Of a stretch of 31,952 nucleotides of DNA, positions 9,532-16,445 are shown piece by piece. A program made the position numbers and the translations under genes. Source of the DNA: an uncultured Clostridia bacterium (lineage in GTDB: Bacteria; Bacillota; Clostridia; Lachnospirales; Anaerotignaceae); assembly GCA_937901125.1 (NCBI GenBank), contig CALCGT010000069.1, positions 1 through 31,952 of the forward strand, given 5' to 3'. The number at the start of each line of letters is the position of its first letter. Within the stretch, counting starts at the first letter, position 1. The notes beneath the pieces were generated by a model. It was not told the origin of the DNA. It saw nothing but the letters and a program-made list of their open reading frames with translations, and ran no database searches.

Positions 9532-9666
9532 CTAGGAATTATTGCCAAAATCATTTTCGGCATCATGCCGGCTGCGATGCCCTTTGGCTTTGGTAAAATC
9601 TTCGGAAATACCATTGCGTGTATTCCCTGCGGTTTTCCCTTTGCCAAATGCCATTTCGCACGCCAT
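9532..9666 (-). CDS. Possible 44-codon leader ORF upstream of the 3D-domain gene
   Basis: An open frame on the minus strand with ATG at 9666 and TAG at 9534-9532 encodes a very hydrophilic, Gly/Lys/Asn-rich peptide (MAFGKGKTAGNTRNGI, then HRSRHDAENDFGNNS). Composition is protein-like, but there is no convincing ribosome-binding site, and the in-frame upstream extension of the 3D gene and a plus-strand ORF cover the same bases. It may be a regulatory leader peptide or chance. Confidence 0.2.
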   Translation of the reverse strand: MACEMAFGKGKTAGNTRNGISEDFTKAKGHRSRHDAENDFGNNS

Positions 9667-9719
9667 GCTATCCAAATGACATTGTCAATACTTCCTTAGA
9701 TTTTATGCCTTTCTCCCGT

Positions 9720-9945
9720 CCTTGAATGGGGGACGGTCGCAGTCGTATTTACACGGGGAGTCGTCACTTCCGCATAATGTTTAAGTTTTGTTTGTTTGAC
9801 TGCAAGTCTGCATGAAAGCAACCTTGCTGATGCCCATTCGTAGTGCTTTGCCCTACTCATGTCATCAGGTTGTCTAATGTCCGCAGAGGACTGTCTGCAA
9901 GCAGCTATCCCATCTGCGTTCATTGCCAACGCTTTCATTGCATAA
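9720..9945 (-). ncRNA. Unidentified multi-branched RNA structure in the 3D-gene leader
   Basis: Read on the minus strand, the segment folds by eye into several nested helices. AACC-TGATG near 9872 pairs with CATCAG-AAGGTT near 9820 and encloses GTAG/CTAC (about 9856-9840). GCAGA/TCTGC forms a hairpin about 9898-9883. GCAGTC near 9800 pairs with GACTGC near 9742. CCGTCC/GGACGG closes a hairpin at about 9736-9715. It lies between a consensus promoter (9994-10022) and the 3D-domain gene, so it is probably transcribed as a 5' leader. It lacks the conserved words of the c-di-AMP (ydaO) riboswitch that often precedes such genes, and I could not assign another class. Confidence 0.45.
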
Positions 9946-9993
9946 GAAAAGACATATCATTTCTGATATATCTTTATGCTTCGTACATTGGAT

Positions 9994-10022
9994 ATATTAA
10001 CACATTTGTAACAATTGTGCAA
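9994..10022 (-). promoter_or_regulatory. Promoter of the long leader of the 3D-domain gene
   Basis: Minus strand: TTGCAC (10022-10017), 17-bp spacer, TAATAT (9999-9994). Predicted start near 9987, so the leader to the start codon at 9446 would be about 540 nt. Confidence 0.65.
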
Positions 10023-10089
10023 CCTTTTTTAAAAAAATAACGGAATTCCTTAAAATAAATGGCAAAAAAATGCAATTATTTTGCAATAG

Positions 10090-10140
10090 AAAAACCCGGG
10101 AAACCTTGATTTTATAGGGTTTTCCGGGTTTTGGACTATT
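10090..10140. terminator. Terminator of the metG-tatD operon, bidirectional shape
   Basis: AAAACCCGGGAAACC and GGTTTTCCGGGTTTT form a long stem with a 12-base AT loop, with T-runs on both sides. On the minus strand it closes the metG-tatD transcript just after tatD. Confidence 0.85.
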
Positions 10141-10160
10141 TTTTTAAGTTGGGGAATTTT

Positions 10161-10925
10161 TTATTTGAAAAACAGAGATTTTGCGTTGTTTTCTGTAATT
10201 TTCGCAACATCTTCGGGAGTCATTTTTTTGATCTCTGCGATTTTTTCCACGATGTATTTCAGATTGGTAGAGTCGTTTCGTTTGCCTCTGTTGGGGTTGG
10301 GTGCCAGATAAGGGCAGTCCGTTTCAATGAGGATGCTTTCGATGGGGACAGCTTCCACTGTCTCCACCAGTTTTTTGGCATTGGAGAAGGTGACCACACC
10401 GCCAACGCCGATATGGAAGCCCATTTTCACATAATCCTGCGCCATCTGGGCAGAACCGGAATAGCAGTGGATAGAGCCACGGCGGACATTGGTGGATTGG
10501 ATGATATCAAATGTTTCCTGAGAAGCATCTCTGGAATGGATGATAACAGGTTTGTTCACTTCCTCCGCCAGGCGCAGCTGCTGTCTGAACCAGAACCGCT
10601 GCAATTCTCTAGGGTGGGTGTCATAGTAGTAATCCAGACCGATCTCCCCGATGGCAACTATCTTGGGGTGTTCGCTGAGCTTTTTCAGCTTGGCGATGGT
10701 CTGGGAGGACATATCGTAGAGTTCGTGGGGGTGTACGCCGACGGCAGCGTAGATATAGTCATATTTCTCCGCCAGACGGATGCTCATTTCAGAGCTTTTC
10801 ACATCGCAGCCGATATTGATGACATGACTGACCCCGGAAGCAGGGAGAAGCTCCCCCAGGAGCTCCTCTCTATCTTCTCTGAATCTCTTATCGTCGTAAT
10901 GGGCGTGGGATTCAAAATATTTCAT
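10161..10925 (-). CDS. tatD: TatD-family metal-dependent hydrolase/DNase
   Basis: A 254-residue TIM-barrel hydrolase of the TatD/YcfH type. Predicted metal ligands are all present: His7 and His9 (ESHAHYD), Glu94 (GEIGLDYY), His130 (IIHSRDA), His153 (SIHCYSG) and Asp203 (ETDCPYLAP). Family members show 3'-5' exonuclease or deoxyribonuclease activity in vitro. The ATG shares one base with the stop codon of metG (TAATG), so the two are translationally coupled. The metG-tatD order is common in Firmicutes, often followed by rnmV and rsmA, which are absent here because a terminator follows directly. Confidence 0.93.
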   Translation of the reverse strand: MKYFESHAHYDDKRFREDREELLGELLPASGVSHVINIGCDVKSSEMSIRLAEKYDYIYAAVGVHPHELYDMSSQTIAKLKKLSEHPKIVAIGEIGLDYYYDTHPRELQRFWFRQQLRLAEEVNKPVIIHSRDASQETFDIIQSTNVRRGSIHCYSGSAQMAQDYVKMGFHIGVGGVVTFSNAKKLVETVEAVPIESILIETDCPYLAPNPNRGKRNDSTNLKYIVEKIAEIKKMTPEDVAKITENNAKSLFFK

Positions 10926-12922
10926 TAGCTGATTGCGCTGCCGCTTTCAAAGTCTTTGTCATCTGTGGTCAGGATAGACAGTTTGCCGTCGCTGTCTTCT
11001 GCACACAGGATCATGCCGTAGCTCATTTCGCCCATCATTTTTCTGGGTTTCAGGTTGTAAGCAACTACAACGCGCTTGCCTACCAGTTTGCCGGGAGCGT
11101 ATGTGCCTTTGATACCGGAGAAGATGACTCTTTCTTCTTCACCGAATTTTACGATATTGCGCAGCAGTTTTTTGGATTTGGGTACTTCGTTGCTTTCAAT
11201 GACTTCGCCCACCTTCAGCTGAACCTTACAGAAATCGTCAATAGTAATTTCTGCGGGGTATTCGGGTTCTTCCTGGGTAGGTGCTTTTTCTTCTTCCTTC
11301 TTGGGTTCTTCTTCCTTCTTCTGGTTTGCGATAGAAGTTGCCTGAGAAGCCTTGATGGCAGCTTCCAGCTCAGCCAGTTCCTTCTTCATATCGATACGAG
11401 GGAAGAGGGTTTCGCCTTTCTGAACAGCCAGTTCGGCAGGAAGCAGACCCCATGTCTTTGTGCTTTCCCATTCTGTCAGTTCGCCGGCTGTGATATTCAG
11501 CTGTGCCCAGATCTTTGCGGGTGTCAGAGGCATGAAGGGCTGGATCAGGATGGAAATGATACGGATACTTTCTGCAACGTTGTACAGGGCATTTGCCAGT
11601 TCTGCTTTCTTTGCTTCGTCCTTGCACAGTACCCAAGGCTGTGTTTCGTCGATATATTTGTTGGTACGACGGATCAGGTTCCAGATCTCGATGAGGGCAT
11701 CGGAGAAGAGCATGTTATCCATCTTTTCTTCTACCTTAGGAATGGTAGCTGTTGCCATTGCCTGCAGGTCTGCGTCAAATTCTGTTGCCGCTCTGTCTGC
11801 GGGCAGCTTACCGCCGAAGTATTTTTCGATCATGCCGACAGTTCTGGAAACCAGGTTGCCCAAGTCGTTTGCCAGGTCGGAGTTGATGCGCTGGATCAGT
11901 GCTTCGTTTGTGAAGTTGCCATCCTGACCGAAAGCAATCTCTCTCAGCAGGAAGTAACGGATGGCGTCTACGCCGTATTTGTTTACCAGTACAACGGGGT
12001 CAACGACATTACCAACGGATTTGGACATTTTGCCGCCGTTGATGACCAGCCAGCCGTGACCGAATACCTTCTTGGGCAGTGGCATATTCAGTGCCATCAG
12101 CATTGCAGGCCAGATGATGGCATGGAAACGAACGATTTCCTTACCAACAACGTGAACGTCTGCAGGCCAGTATTTCTGATAGTCTGCATCGTTTTCGCTG
12201 CCCCAGCCCATAGCAGTGATATAGTTGGACAGTGCGTCGATCCAAACGTATACGATATGACCGGGGTCGAATTCTACAGGTACGCCCCATTTGAAGGAGG
12301 TACGGGAAACAGCCAGATCTTCCAAACCGGGTTTCAGGAAGTTTGCAATCATTTCGTTCTGGCGTGTGTTGGGCTGCAGGAATTCGGGGTTTTCTTCATA
12401 ATATTTGATAATTCTGTCGCCGTACTGGGAAAGACGGAAGAAGTAGCTTTCTTCCTTCAGCAGTTCTACGTCACGGCCGCAGTCGGGGCATTTGCCATCC
12501 TTCAGCTGTGTCTCTGTGAAGAAGGATTCGCAGGGAGTGCAGTACCAGCCTTCGTAGGAAGATTTGTAGATATCGCCCTGATCGTAAAGCTGTTTGAAGA
12601 TCTTCTGTACTGCTTTTACATGGTAGTCGTCTGTGGTACGGATGAATCTGTCATAGGAAATTTCCATCAGCTTCCACAGGTCTTTGATGCCTGCAACGAC
12701 TTTATCTGTATATTCCTTGGGAGTCATGCCCTGGCCTGTTGCGATACGTTCGATCTTCTGACCGTGTTCGTCTGTACCTGTCAGGAACATAACGTCATAG
12801 CCCCGCAGTCTTTTGTAACGAGCCATTGTGTCGGTTGCTACTGTGCAGTAGGAATGGCCAATGTGCAGCTTATCACTGGGATAGTAAATGGGTGTGGTGA
12901 TATAGAATTTTTCTTTAGCCAC
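10925..12922 (-). CDS. metG: Methionyl-tRNA synthetase with C-terminal tRNA-binding domain
   Basis: A 665-residue class I synthetase charging tRNA-Met. HIGH is at residues 20-23 and KMSKS at 298-302. The zinc-knuckle cysteines are Cys128, Cys131, Cys145 and Cys148 (all four present, single-knuckle form). A lysine/glutamate-rich linker at about 530-552 leads to an EMAPII/Trbp111-like domain (553-665, starting PEYPAEITIDDFCKVQ), which helps tRNA binding and dimerisation. The start is GTG at 12922, preceded by AAAGGAGAG. An upstream in-frame ATG at 13021 lies inside an inverted repeat of the leader and has no ribosome-binding site. It is regulated by a T-box leader with an AUG specifier and co-transcribed with tatD. 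Confidence 0.95.
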   Translation of the reverse strand: MAKEKFYITTPIYYPSDKLHIGHSYCTVATDTMARYKRLRGYDVMFLTGTDEHGQKIERIATGQGMTPKEYTDKVVAGIKDLWKLMEISYDRFIRTTDDYHVKAVQKIFKQLYDQGDIYKSSYEGWYCTPCESFFTETQLKDGKCPDCGRDVELLKEESYFFRLSQYGDRIIKYYEENPEFLQPNTRQNEMIANFLKPGLEDLAVSRTSFKWGVPVEFDPGHIVYVWIDALSNYITAMGWGSENDADYQKYWPADVHVVGKEIVRFHAIIWPAMLMALNMPLPKKVFGHGWLVINGGKMSKSVGNVVDPVVLVNKYGVDAIRYFLLREIAFGQDGNFTNEALIQRINSDLANDLGNLVSRTVGMIEKYFGGKLPADRAATEFDADLQAMATATIPKVEEKMDNMLFSDALIEIWNLIRRTNKYIDETQPWVLCKDEAKKAELANALYNVAESIRIISILIQPFMPLTPAKIWAQLNITAGELTEWESTKTWGLLPAELAVQKGETLFPRIDMKKELAELEAAIKASQATSIANQKKEEEPKKEEEKAPTQEEPEYPAEITIDDFCKVQLKVGEVIESNEVPKSKKLLRNIVKFGEEERVIFSGIKGTYAPGKLVGKRVVVAYNLKPRKMMGEMSYGMILCAEDSDGKLSILTTDDKDFESGSAIS

Positions 12923-12970
12923 AAATATCTCTCCTTTTTCTTTATAGTTAGGTAAATATATAGGTAAACC

Positions 12971-12995
12971 ATTCATCATGCTGTGCATGATGAAT
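12971..12995. repeat. Perfect inverted repeat in the metG leader
   Basis: ATTCATCATGC and GCATGATGAAT form an 11-bp perfect stem with a 3-base loop, about 50 bases before the GTG start and downstream of the T-box terminator. It is not part of the normal T-box fold. Confidence 0.8.
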
Positions 12996-13017
12996 GTATT
13001 TGCTCCGCAAATCACCT

Positions 13018-13072
13018 TCATTCAGGCCTTAACCTGCATCTTTGCAGGCAAAAACAGTTTAAGGCTTGAATG
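13018..13072. repeat. Long imperfect inverted repeat in the metG leader
   Basis: TTCATTCAGGCCTTAA pairs with TTAAGGCTTGAATGAA through 16 positions with one mismatch or wobble. Inside, CCTGCA and TGCAGG form a second hairpin. Together with the repeat at 12971-12995 it adds two strong structures between the T-box terminator and the ribosome-binding site. Confidence 0.75.
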
Positions 13073-13099
13073 AAAATGGTTTCTCTCCGCTTTGGTGCA

Positions 13100-13387
13100 A
13101 ATAAAAAACCGCCCTTATATCAAAGGACGGTCAAAAAGCCGTGTTACCACCTTCATTCGTTTTTCCCTCACGGAAAAAACCTCAGTGGGTAAATATCTGA
13201 AAGGATAGCTACCGCAACGCGATAACGGGCGAACCCGTCGCAGCCTAATGCCTGCGGGTGCAGACACTCGGGGCGAAGCTCCAAGGCCATCTTCGGTGAT
13301 TCTTCTGCGCCCCTTTCCAGCCGCCGGGGCTCTCTGTCAGCAGACGGAGATCACGTACTCTCCTTTTCAAAGCTGTTTGTCCTAATA
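13100..13387 (-). promoter_or_regulatory. T-box riboswitch of metG (methionine specifier)
   Basis: Minus-strand leader from about 13387. Stem I contains the conserved AGTA element (GAGAGTACGTGATCT, near 13361-13347). An ATG at 13290-13288, followed by G and in the expected 3' side of the stem I internal loop, is the likely specifier codon for methionine. The antiterminator box is AAGGTGGTAACACGG (13152-13138), close to the consensus AGGGTGGTACCGCG. The competing terminator is ACCGTCCTT/AAGGGCGGT followed by TTTTTT (about 13131-13102). Uncharged tRNA-Met should stabilise the antiterminator and switch on metG-tatD. Confidence 0.88.
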
Positions 13388-13393
13388 AAAATC

Positions 13394-13423
13394 ATTCTAC
13401 TATATTTCCCGCTTTTCTGTCAA
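13394..13423 (-). promoter_or_regulatory. Promoter of the T-box/metG/tatD transcript
   Basis: Minus strand: consensus TTGACA (13423-13418), 18-bp spacer, TAGAAT (13399-13394). The start is predicted near 13387, immediately before the T-box stem I. Confidence 0.8.
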
Positions 13424-13537
13424 TGGATACAGGGGAAAGGAACCAAAAAATTCTTTTTTCTCTGGGAAAAGTTGAGACTCCGTGCAACTTTATTTTTTGT
13501 ATGTTTCTTTTTGAAAGGAGATGATTGTTTTTACAGT

Positions 13538-14042
13538 ATGAAGAGTGTAAACTGGAAAATGTGGAAAGCGACGCTAGATCACAAGATATGTCGCGATTGC
13601 AAAAGAATGCATGGTAAAATTTATTGGATAAAAGAAGAGGTTTATCCACATCCGCCACTACATCCATTTTGTAGATGCTTGATGGAACCGCTAAAGTCAA
13701 TTCGGGCTGGCCTTGGGACAAGAGGCGGAGCAGGTGGGGCAGATATTTGGTTGAAAGTCAATGGACATTTGCCCAATAATTATATAACAGTTCAAGAGGA
13801 CTTGAAAATGGGTTGGAATCCCAAGTTGGGGAATTTGAGCAAAGTTGTTCCGGGAAAAATGATTATGGGTGGTATATCAAAACAGAAATGGACATCCTCC
13901 TGATGAAATCGGTAGAGTTTGGTATGAAGCAGATATAAATTATAAGTTCGGACATAGAGGGAATGATAGAATTGTTTTTTCTAATGATGGATTGATTTTT
14001 GTAACTTATGACCACTACAAAACTTTTATTGAGATTATTTAA
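13538..14042 (+). pseudogene. Frameshifted phage-head-domain/barnase-type ribonuclease toxin
   Basis: The first frame (stop TGA at 13901-13903) encodes a fragment of a phage minor-head (Mu gpF/SPP1 gp7-like) domain, WKATLDHKICRDCKRMHG to HPPLHPFCRCL. A glycine-rich joint and the N-terminal half of a barnase domain follow (LPNNYITVQED, LGNLSKVVPGKMI). The rest of barnase continues one frame over: NRNGHPPDEIGRVWYEADINY and TYDHYKTFIEII, ending TAA at 14040-14042. The counterparts of barnase Glu73, Arg87 and His102 all lie after the shift, so the truncated product should be inactive. Total length is 3n+1, consistent with one extra base near 13862-13876. The only ATG (13538) is about 16 bases from AAAGGAG, and the head domain is short, so the 5' end may also be lost. 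AT-rich; two barstar genes follow. Confidence 0.85.
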
Positions 14043-14053
14043 GAGGGCGAGAG

Positions 14054-14359
14054 ATGAAAGAGAGAAGAGAATATATTTTGGATTTTACAGAATGTAAATA
14101 TATTACGGAAGTACATTGGAAGATTAGAGATACTTTTTTATTTCCTTCATTTTATGGAGAAAACTTAGATGCACTTTGGGATATGGGAAGAGATTATATT
14201 GCCGGTAATGGCGAAGAATTTGTTTTGATAAAAATCAAGGGGATACATTCTCTTCCAAAAGATATACGAGAAAAGGATATTCCTGAAATCATGGATGTTT
14301 TTTCTGATATTGAAAAAATATGGGGCAATGTCGAGGTTAGAATTGAAAATGAATCGTAA
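14054..14359 (+). CDS. Barstar-family ribonuclease inhibitor, copy 1
   Basis: A 101-residue barstar-like immunity protein. The hallmark YGENLDALWD is at 34-43; its two aspartates (Asp39 and Asp43) correspond to barstar Asp35 and Asp39, which fill the barnase active site. It starts 11 bases after the end of the (frameshifted) toxin, as an immunity gene would. The ribosome-binding site is AAGAGGGCGAGAG. About 150 nt at the 5' end are nearly identical to the next gene, while the 3' halves differ. AT-rich like the toxin remnant. Confidence 0.9.
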   Translation: MKERREYILDFTECKYITEVHWKIRDTFLFPSFYGENLDALWDMGRDYIAGNGEEFVLIKIKGIHSLPKDIREKDIPEIMDVFSDIEKIWGNVEVRIENES

Positions 14360-14379
14360 AAATTTAGTGGGGGAGAGAG

Positions 14380-14685
14380 ATGAAAGAGAGAAGAGAATAT
14401 ATTTTGGATTTTACAGGATGTCAATATATTACGGAAGTGCATTGGAAGATTAGAGATACTTTTTTATTTCCTTCATTTTATGGAGAAAACTTGGATGCGC
14501 TTTGGGATATGGGATGCGATTATATCGGCTTAGATGATGAGGTTTTCGATTTTGTCAGAATCAAAGGAGTACATACATTGCCGAAAGAAATCAGGGAATA
14601 TTTTTTAGATAAGATGATGAATATTTTTTATAGGATAGAAGAGTTCTGGGGTAGTGAAAACGTGAAATTTGAGATAGAAGATTAA
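14380..14685 (+). CDS. Barstar-family ribonuclease inhibitor, copy 2
   Basis: Also 101 residues, a tandem duplicate of the preceding gene 20 bp downstream. The N-terminal half (through YGENLDALWDMG) differs at only a few positions from copy 1. The C-terminal half is clearly divergent (YIGLDDEVFDFVRIKGVHTLPKEIREYF). Both aspartates of the inhibitory loop are kept. Because the half that would tune specificity differs, the two copies may neutralise different barnase-like toxins. It ends at a strong terminator shared with the convergent aminopeptidase gene. Confidence 0.9.
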   Translation: MKERREYILDFTGCQYITEVHWKIRDTFLFPSFYGENLDALWDMGCDYIGLDDEVFDFVRIKGVHTLPKEIREYFLDKMMNIFYRIEEFWGSENVKFEIED

Positions 14686-14713
14686 AAAGGACGTCTAACA
14701 GACGTCCCTTTTC
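14686..14713. terminator. Bidirectional terminator after the barstar genes
   Basis: GGACGTCT (14689-14696), loop AAC, AGACGTCC (14700-14707), flanked by AAAAA and CTTTTCT. It ends the toxin/immunity cassette and, read on the other strand, the aminopeptidase transcript. Confidence 0.85.
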
Positions 14714-14718
14714 TATCA

Positions 14719-15834
14719 TTATTTCAGATTTTCCGGATTCAAACATTTCAATTCAGGCACAACGAAGATACCATCCTTGCGGATGAGCTTATCATCGAAC
14801 CAGATTTCCCCGCCGCCGTATTCCGGTGTCATAATCAGCACCAAATCCCAGTGGATGGCGGATTTATTGCCGTTGGGGGCATCATCATAGCAGTTGCCGG
14901 GGGTAAAGTGGATAGAGCCGGCAATTTTTTCATCGAAAAGAATGTTATTCATGGGCTTTGTGATATAAGGGTTCACGCCGATGGCAAATTCACCCACATA
15001 TCTTGCCCCTTCGTCGGTGTTGAATACCTTTTCCAGACGTTCCTTGTCGTTGCCGTTGCAATCCACGATCTTCCCGTCCTTGAAGGTCAGCTTCACGTTT
15101 TCAAAGGTAAAGCCGTTGTATTCGGAAGGGGTGTTATAGGTGATCACGCCGTTGATGGAATCCCTTACCGGGGCGGTATAGACCTCGCCGTCGGGGATAT
15201 TGCAGGCACCGGCACATTTGATGGCGGGGATATCCTTGATGGAGAAGGAGATATCCGTATCCTTTGCCACTAGGCGTACCTTGTCTGTTTTGTTCATCAG
15301 TTCCACTAAGGTATCCATAGCTTTGCTCATTTTGCCATAGTCCAGATTGCAGACATTAAAGTAGAAATCTTCGAAATCCTCCAGAGAGGTTTTGGCTGCC
15401 TGTGCCATGGAATTGGTAGGGTAGCGCAGAACGACCCATTTGGTATGGGGCACGCGGATCTGATGATGGACAGGGTCGTCGTACAGGCGGTTCTGCATAT
15501 CGATTTTTTCGGTAGGCACATCGTACTGTTCCGTCAGGTTATCTTCGCCCCGCACGCCGATGAAGGCGTCCATCTGTTTCATCAGGTGGCAATCCACTTC
15601 AGCCAGCATTTTCTGCTGTTCTTCTGTTGCCCCCAAGAGCAGTTCCCGTTCCAGAGAATTTGTCATCAGCTGCACAAAGGGAACGGCTCCTACCTGATAT
15701 ACTTCTTTGATGATCTGTTTCACCAGGGGCATAGGGTGGATGCCGTTGCATGAGATCCACACCTTTTCCCCTTTTTCCAATCTACAGGAATAATGCACCA
15801 GGTTATATGCCAGTGTTTTGATTCGTTCGTCCAT
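14719..15834 (-). CDS. M29-family aminopeptidase (AmpS/PepS type)
   Basis: A 371-residue cytosolic metallo-aminopeptidase. Probable metal ligands are Glu217 (PDGEVYTAPV), Glu282 (VGEFAIGVNP), His309 (GSIHFTPG), and His328 with Asp330 (SAIHWDLVL), in the order known for thermophilic aminopeptidase AmpS/AmpT. It would release N-terminal residues during peptide turnover. The start at 15834 follows GAAAGGAGTATTG; the open frame upstream runs through the hairpin repeat and is not believable as coding. The transcript begins near 15994 and carries repeat copy B in its leader. Neighbouring genes are unrelated, so it is monocistronic. Confidence 0.92.
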   Translation of the reverse strand: MDERIKTLAYNLVHYSCRLEKGEKVWISCNGIHPMPLVKQIIKEVYQVGAVPFVQLMTNSLERELLLGATEEQQKMLAEVDCHLMKQMDAFIGVRGEDNLTEQYDVPTEKIDMQNRLYDDPVHHQIRVPHTKWVVLRYPTNSMAQAAKTSLEDFEDFYFNVCNLDYGKMSKAMDTLVELMNKTDKVRLVAKDTDISFSIKDIPAIKCAGACNIPDGEVYTAPVRDSINGVITYNTPSEYNGFTFENVKLTFKDGKIVDCNGNDKERLEKVFNTDEGARYVGEFAIGVNPYITKPMNNILFDEKIAGSIHFTPGNCYDDAPNGNKSAIHWDLVLIMTPEYGGGEIWFDDKLIRKDGIFVVPELKCLNPENLK

Positions 15835-15856
15835 TTTCAATACTCCTTTCTTTTTT

Positions 15857-15990
15857 CGGGACACTGTCCCGAACCCTGCCAAGGGGGTCATCCCCTTGGA
15901 ACCCGATACCGCAGAAACATGTACATGTTTTTGCAAATGGGGGTCTGGGGTATCATACCCCAGCGGGGAGGTGGGGCAGAGCCCCACGAT
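15857..15990 (-). repeat. Multi-hairpin intergenic repeat, copy B, in the aminopeptidase leader
   Basis: Read on the minus strand it runs parallel to copy A: GTGGGGCTCTGCCCCAC, CTGGGGTATGATACCCCAG, the block CCCCAGACCCCCATTTGCA, AAACATGTACATGTTT, GCGGTATCGGGTTCCAAGGGG with its mate CCCCTTGG, and finally TTCGGGACAGTGTCCCGAA, just before the ribosome-binding site. Most blocks match copy A almost base for base; the last hairpin differs in sequence but not in position. It is inside the predicted transcript (promoter 16001-16029). Confidence 0.85.
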
Positions 15991-16000
15991 CTTAAATAGT

Positions 16001-16029
16001 ATTGTACACTGTTTTGGAAAAATACGCAA
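16001..16029 (-). promoter_or_regulatory. Promoter of the aminopeptidase gene
   Basis: Minus strand: TTGCGT (16029-16024), 17-bp spacer, TACAAT (16006-16001), with a start near 15994. This makes repeat copy B the 160-nt leader. Confidence 0.6.
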
Positions 16030-16051
16030 AAAAATTGACAAAGATGTACTG

Positions 16052-16079
16052 TTGATTCTAAAATATAAGAAAGTATGTT
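16052..16079 (+). promoter_or_regulatory. Candidate promoter for the NifX-like/yqeG pair
   Basis: TTGATT (16052-16057), 16-bp spacer, TATGTT (16074-16079). A TTGACA at 16035-16040 lies nearby but lacks a good -10 at the right distance. Confidence 0.45.
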
Positions 16080-16097
16080 ATGATGGGGTGAGTTTTT

Positions 16098-16442
16098 ATG
16101 CGTGTTGCCATTCCTACCAAAAATGGCAGGATCGACCAGCAGTACAGCCGTGCCACGGAATTCACGGTTTACGAAGTGGAGATTGAACTGATAAAGAAAA
16201 AAGAGATCATCCCTCTGGGTAAGACCACTGTGTCGGATTTCCTGACGGAGCAGGATATTAACGCCGTCATCTGCGGCAATATCCGTTCTTCCGCCCGCAA
16301 TATGTTGCGTACCAAGCGCATCGAACTGACCTATGGCGTCATGGGTGAAGCGGACGATGTGATGATCCGTTATCTCAGCGGGGAACGACTGGGGGATATC
16401 GACGAAAACGCCTACTGGAGAGCAGGCAGAGAAGGGGAGTAA
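16098..16442 (+). CDS. NifX/NifB-C-terminal-like (dinitrogenase Fe-Mo cofactor) domain protein
   Basis: 114 residues beginning MRVAIPTKNGRIDQQYSRATEFTVYEVE, the typical opening of the NifX/NafY/VnfX domain, with VICGNIRSSARNMLRTKRIE in the middle. In nif systems this domain carries Fe-Mo cofactor precursors. In non-diazotrophic Clostridia single-domain proteins of this type are common and their cargo is unknown. No other nitrogenase genes are present here, so a nitrogen-fixation role is not implied. It has a GGGGTGAG ribosome-binding site and lies 3 bases before yqeG, in a two-gene operon. Confidence 0.85.
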   Translation: MRVAIPTKNGRIDQQYSRATEFTVYEVEIELIKKKEIIPLGKTTVSDFLTEQDINAVICGNIRSSARNMLRTKRIELTYGVMGEADDVMIRYLSGERLGDIDENAYWRAGREGE

Positions 16443-16445
16443 TTT

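Noticed and set aside
9457..9699. 80-codon plus-strand ORF in the 3D-gene leader
   Set aside because: No ribosome-binding site or promoter; hydrophobic composition is the complement of the open minus-strand frames.
9720..9945. c-di-AMP (ydaO) riboswitch upstream of the 3D-domain gene
   Set aside because: The conserved GGTACGGAGGAACC and GACAGCTAACTCC-type words are absent on the minus strand.
10131..10928. 265-codon plus-strand ORF opposite tatD
   Set aside because: Exact mirror of tatD with all TatD motifs on the minus strand; begins inside the terminator.
13881..13910. Programmed +1 frameshift at TCC TGA in the barnase-type gene, RF2-like
   Set aside because: The second frame aligns to barnase already well before the TGA (NRNGHPP), so the shift lies upstream of it. 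There is also no upstream Shine-Dalgarno-like stimulator and no slippery codon.
15835..16041. 69-codon N-terminal extension of the M29 aminopeptidase
   Set aside because: It reads through repeat copy B and the promoter; the ribosome-binding site is at 15840-15850.
16098..16442. Nitrogen-fixation gene cluster
   Set aside because: Only a single NifX-like domain is present, which is common in non-fixing Clostridia; no nifHDK or nifB nearby.
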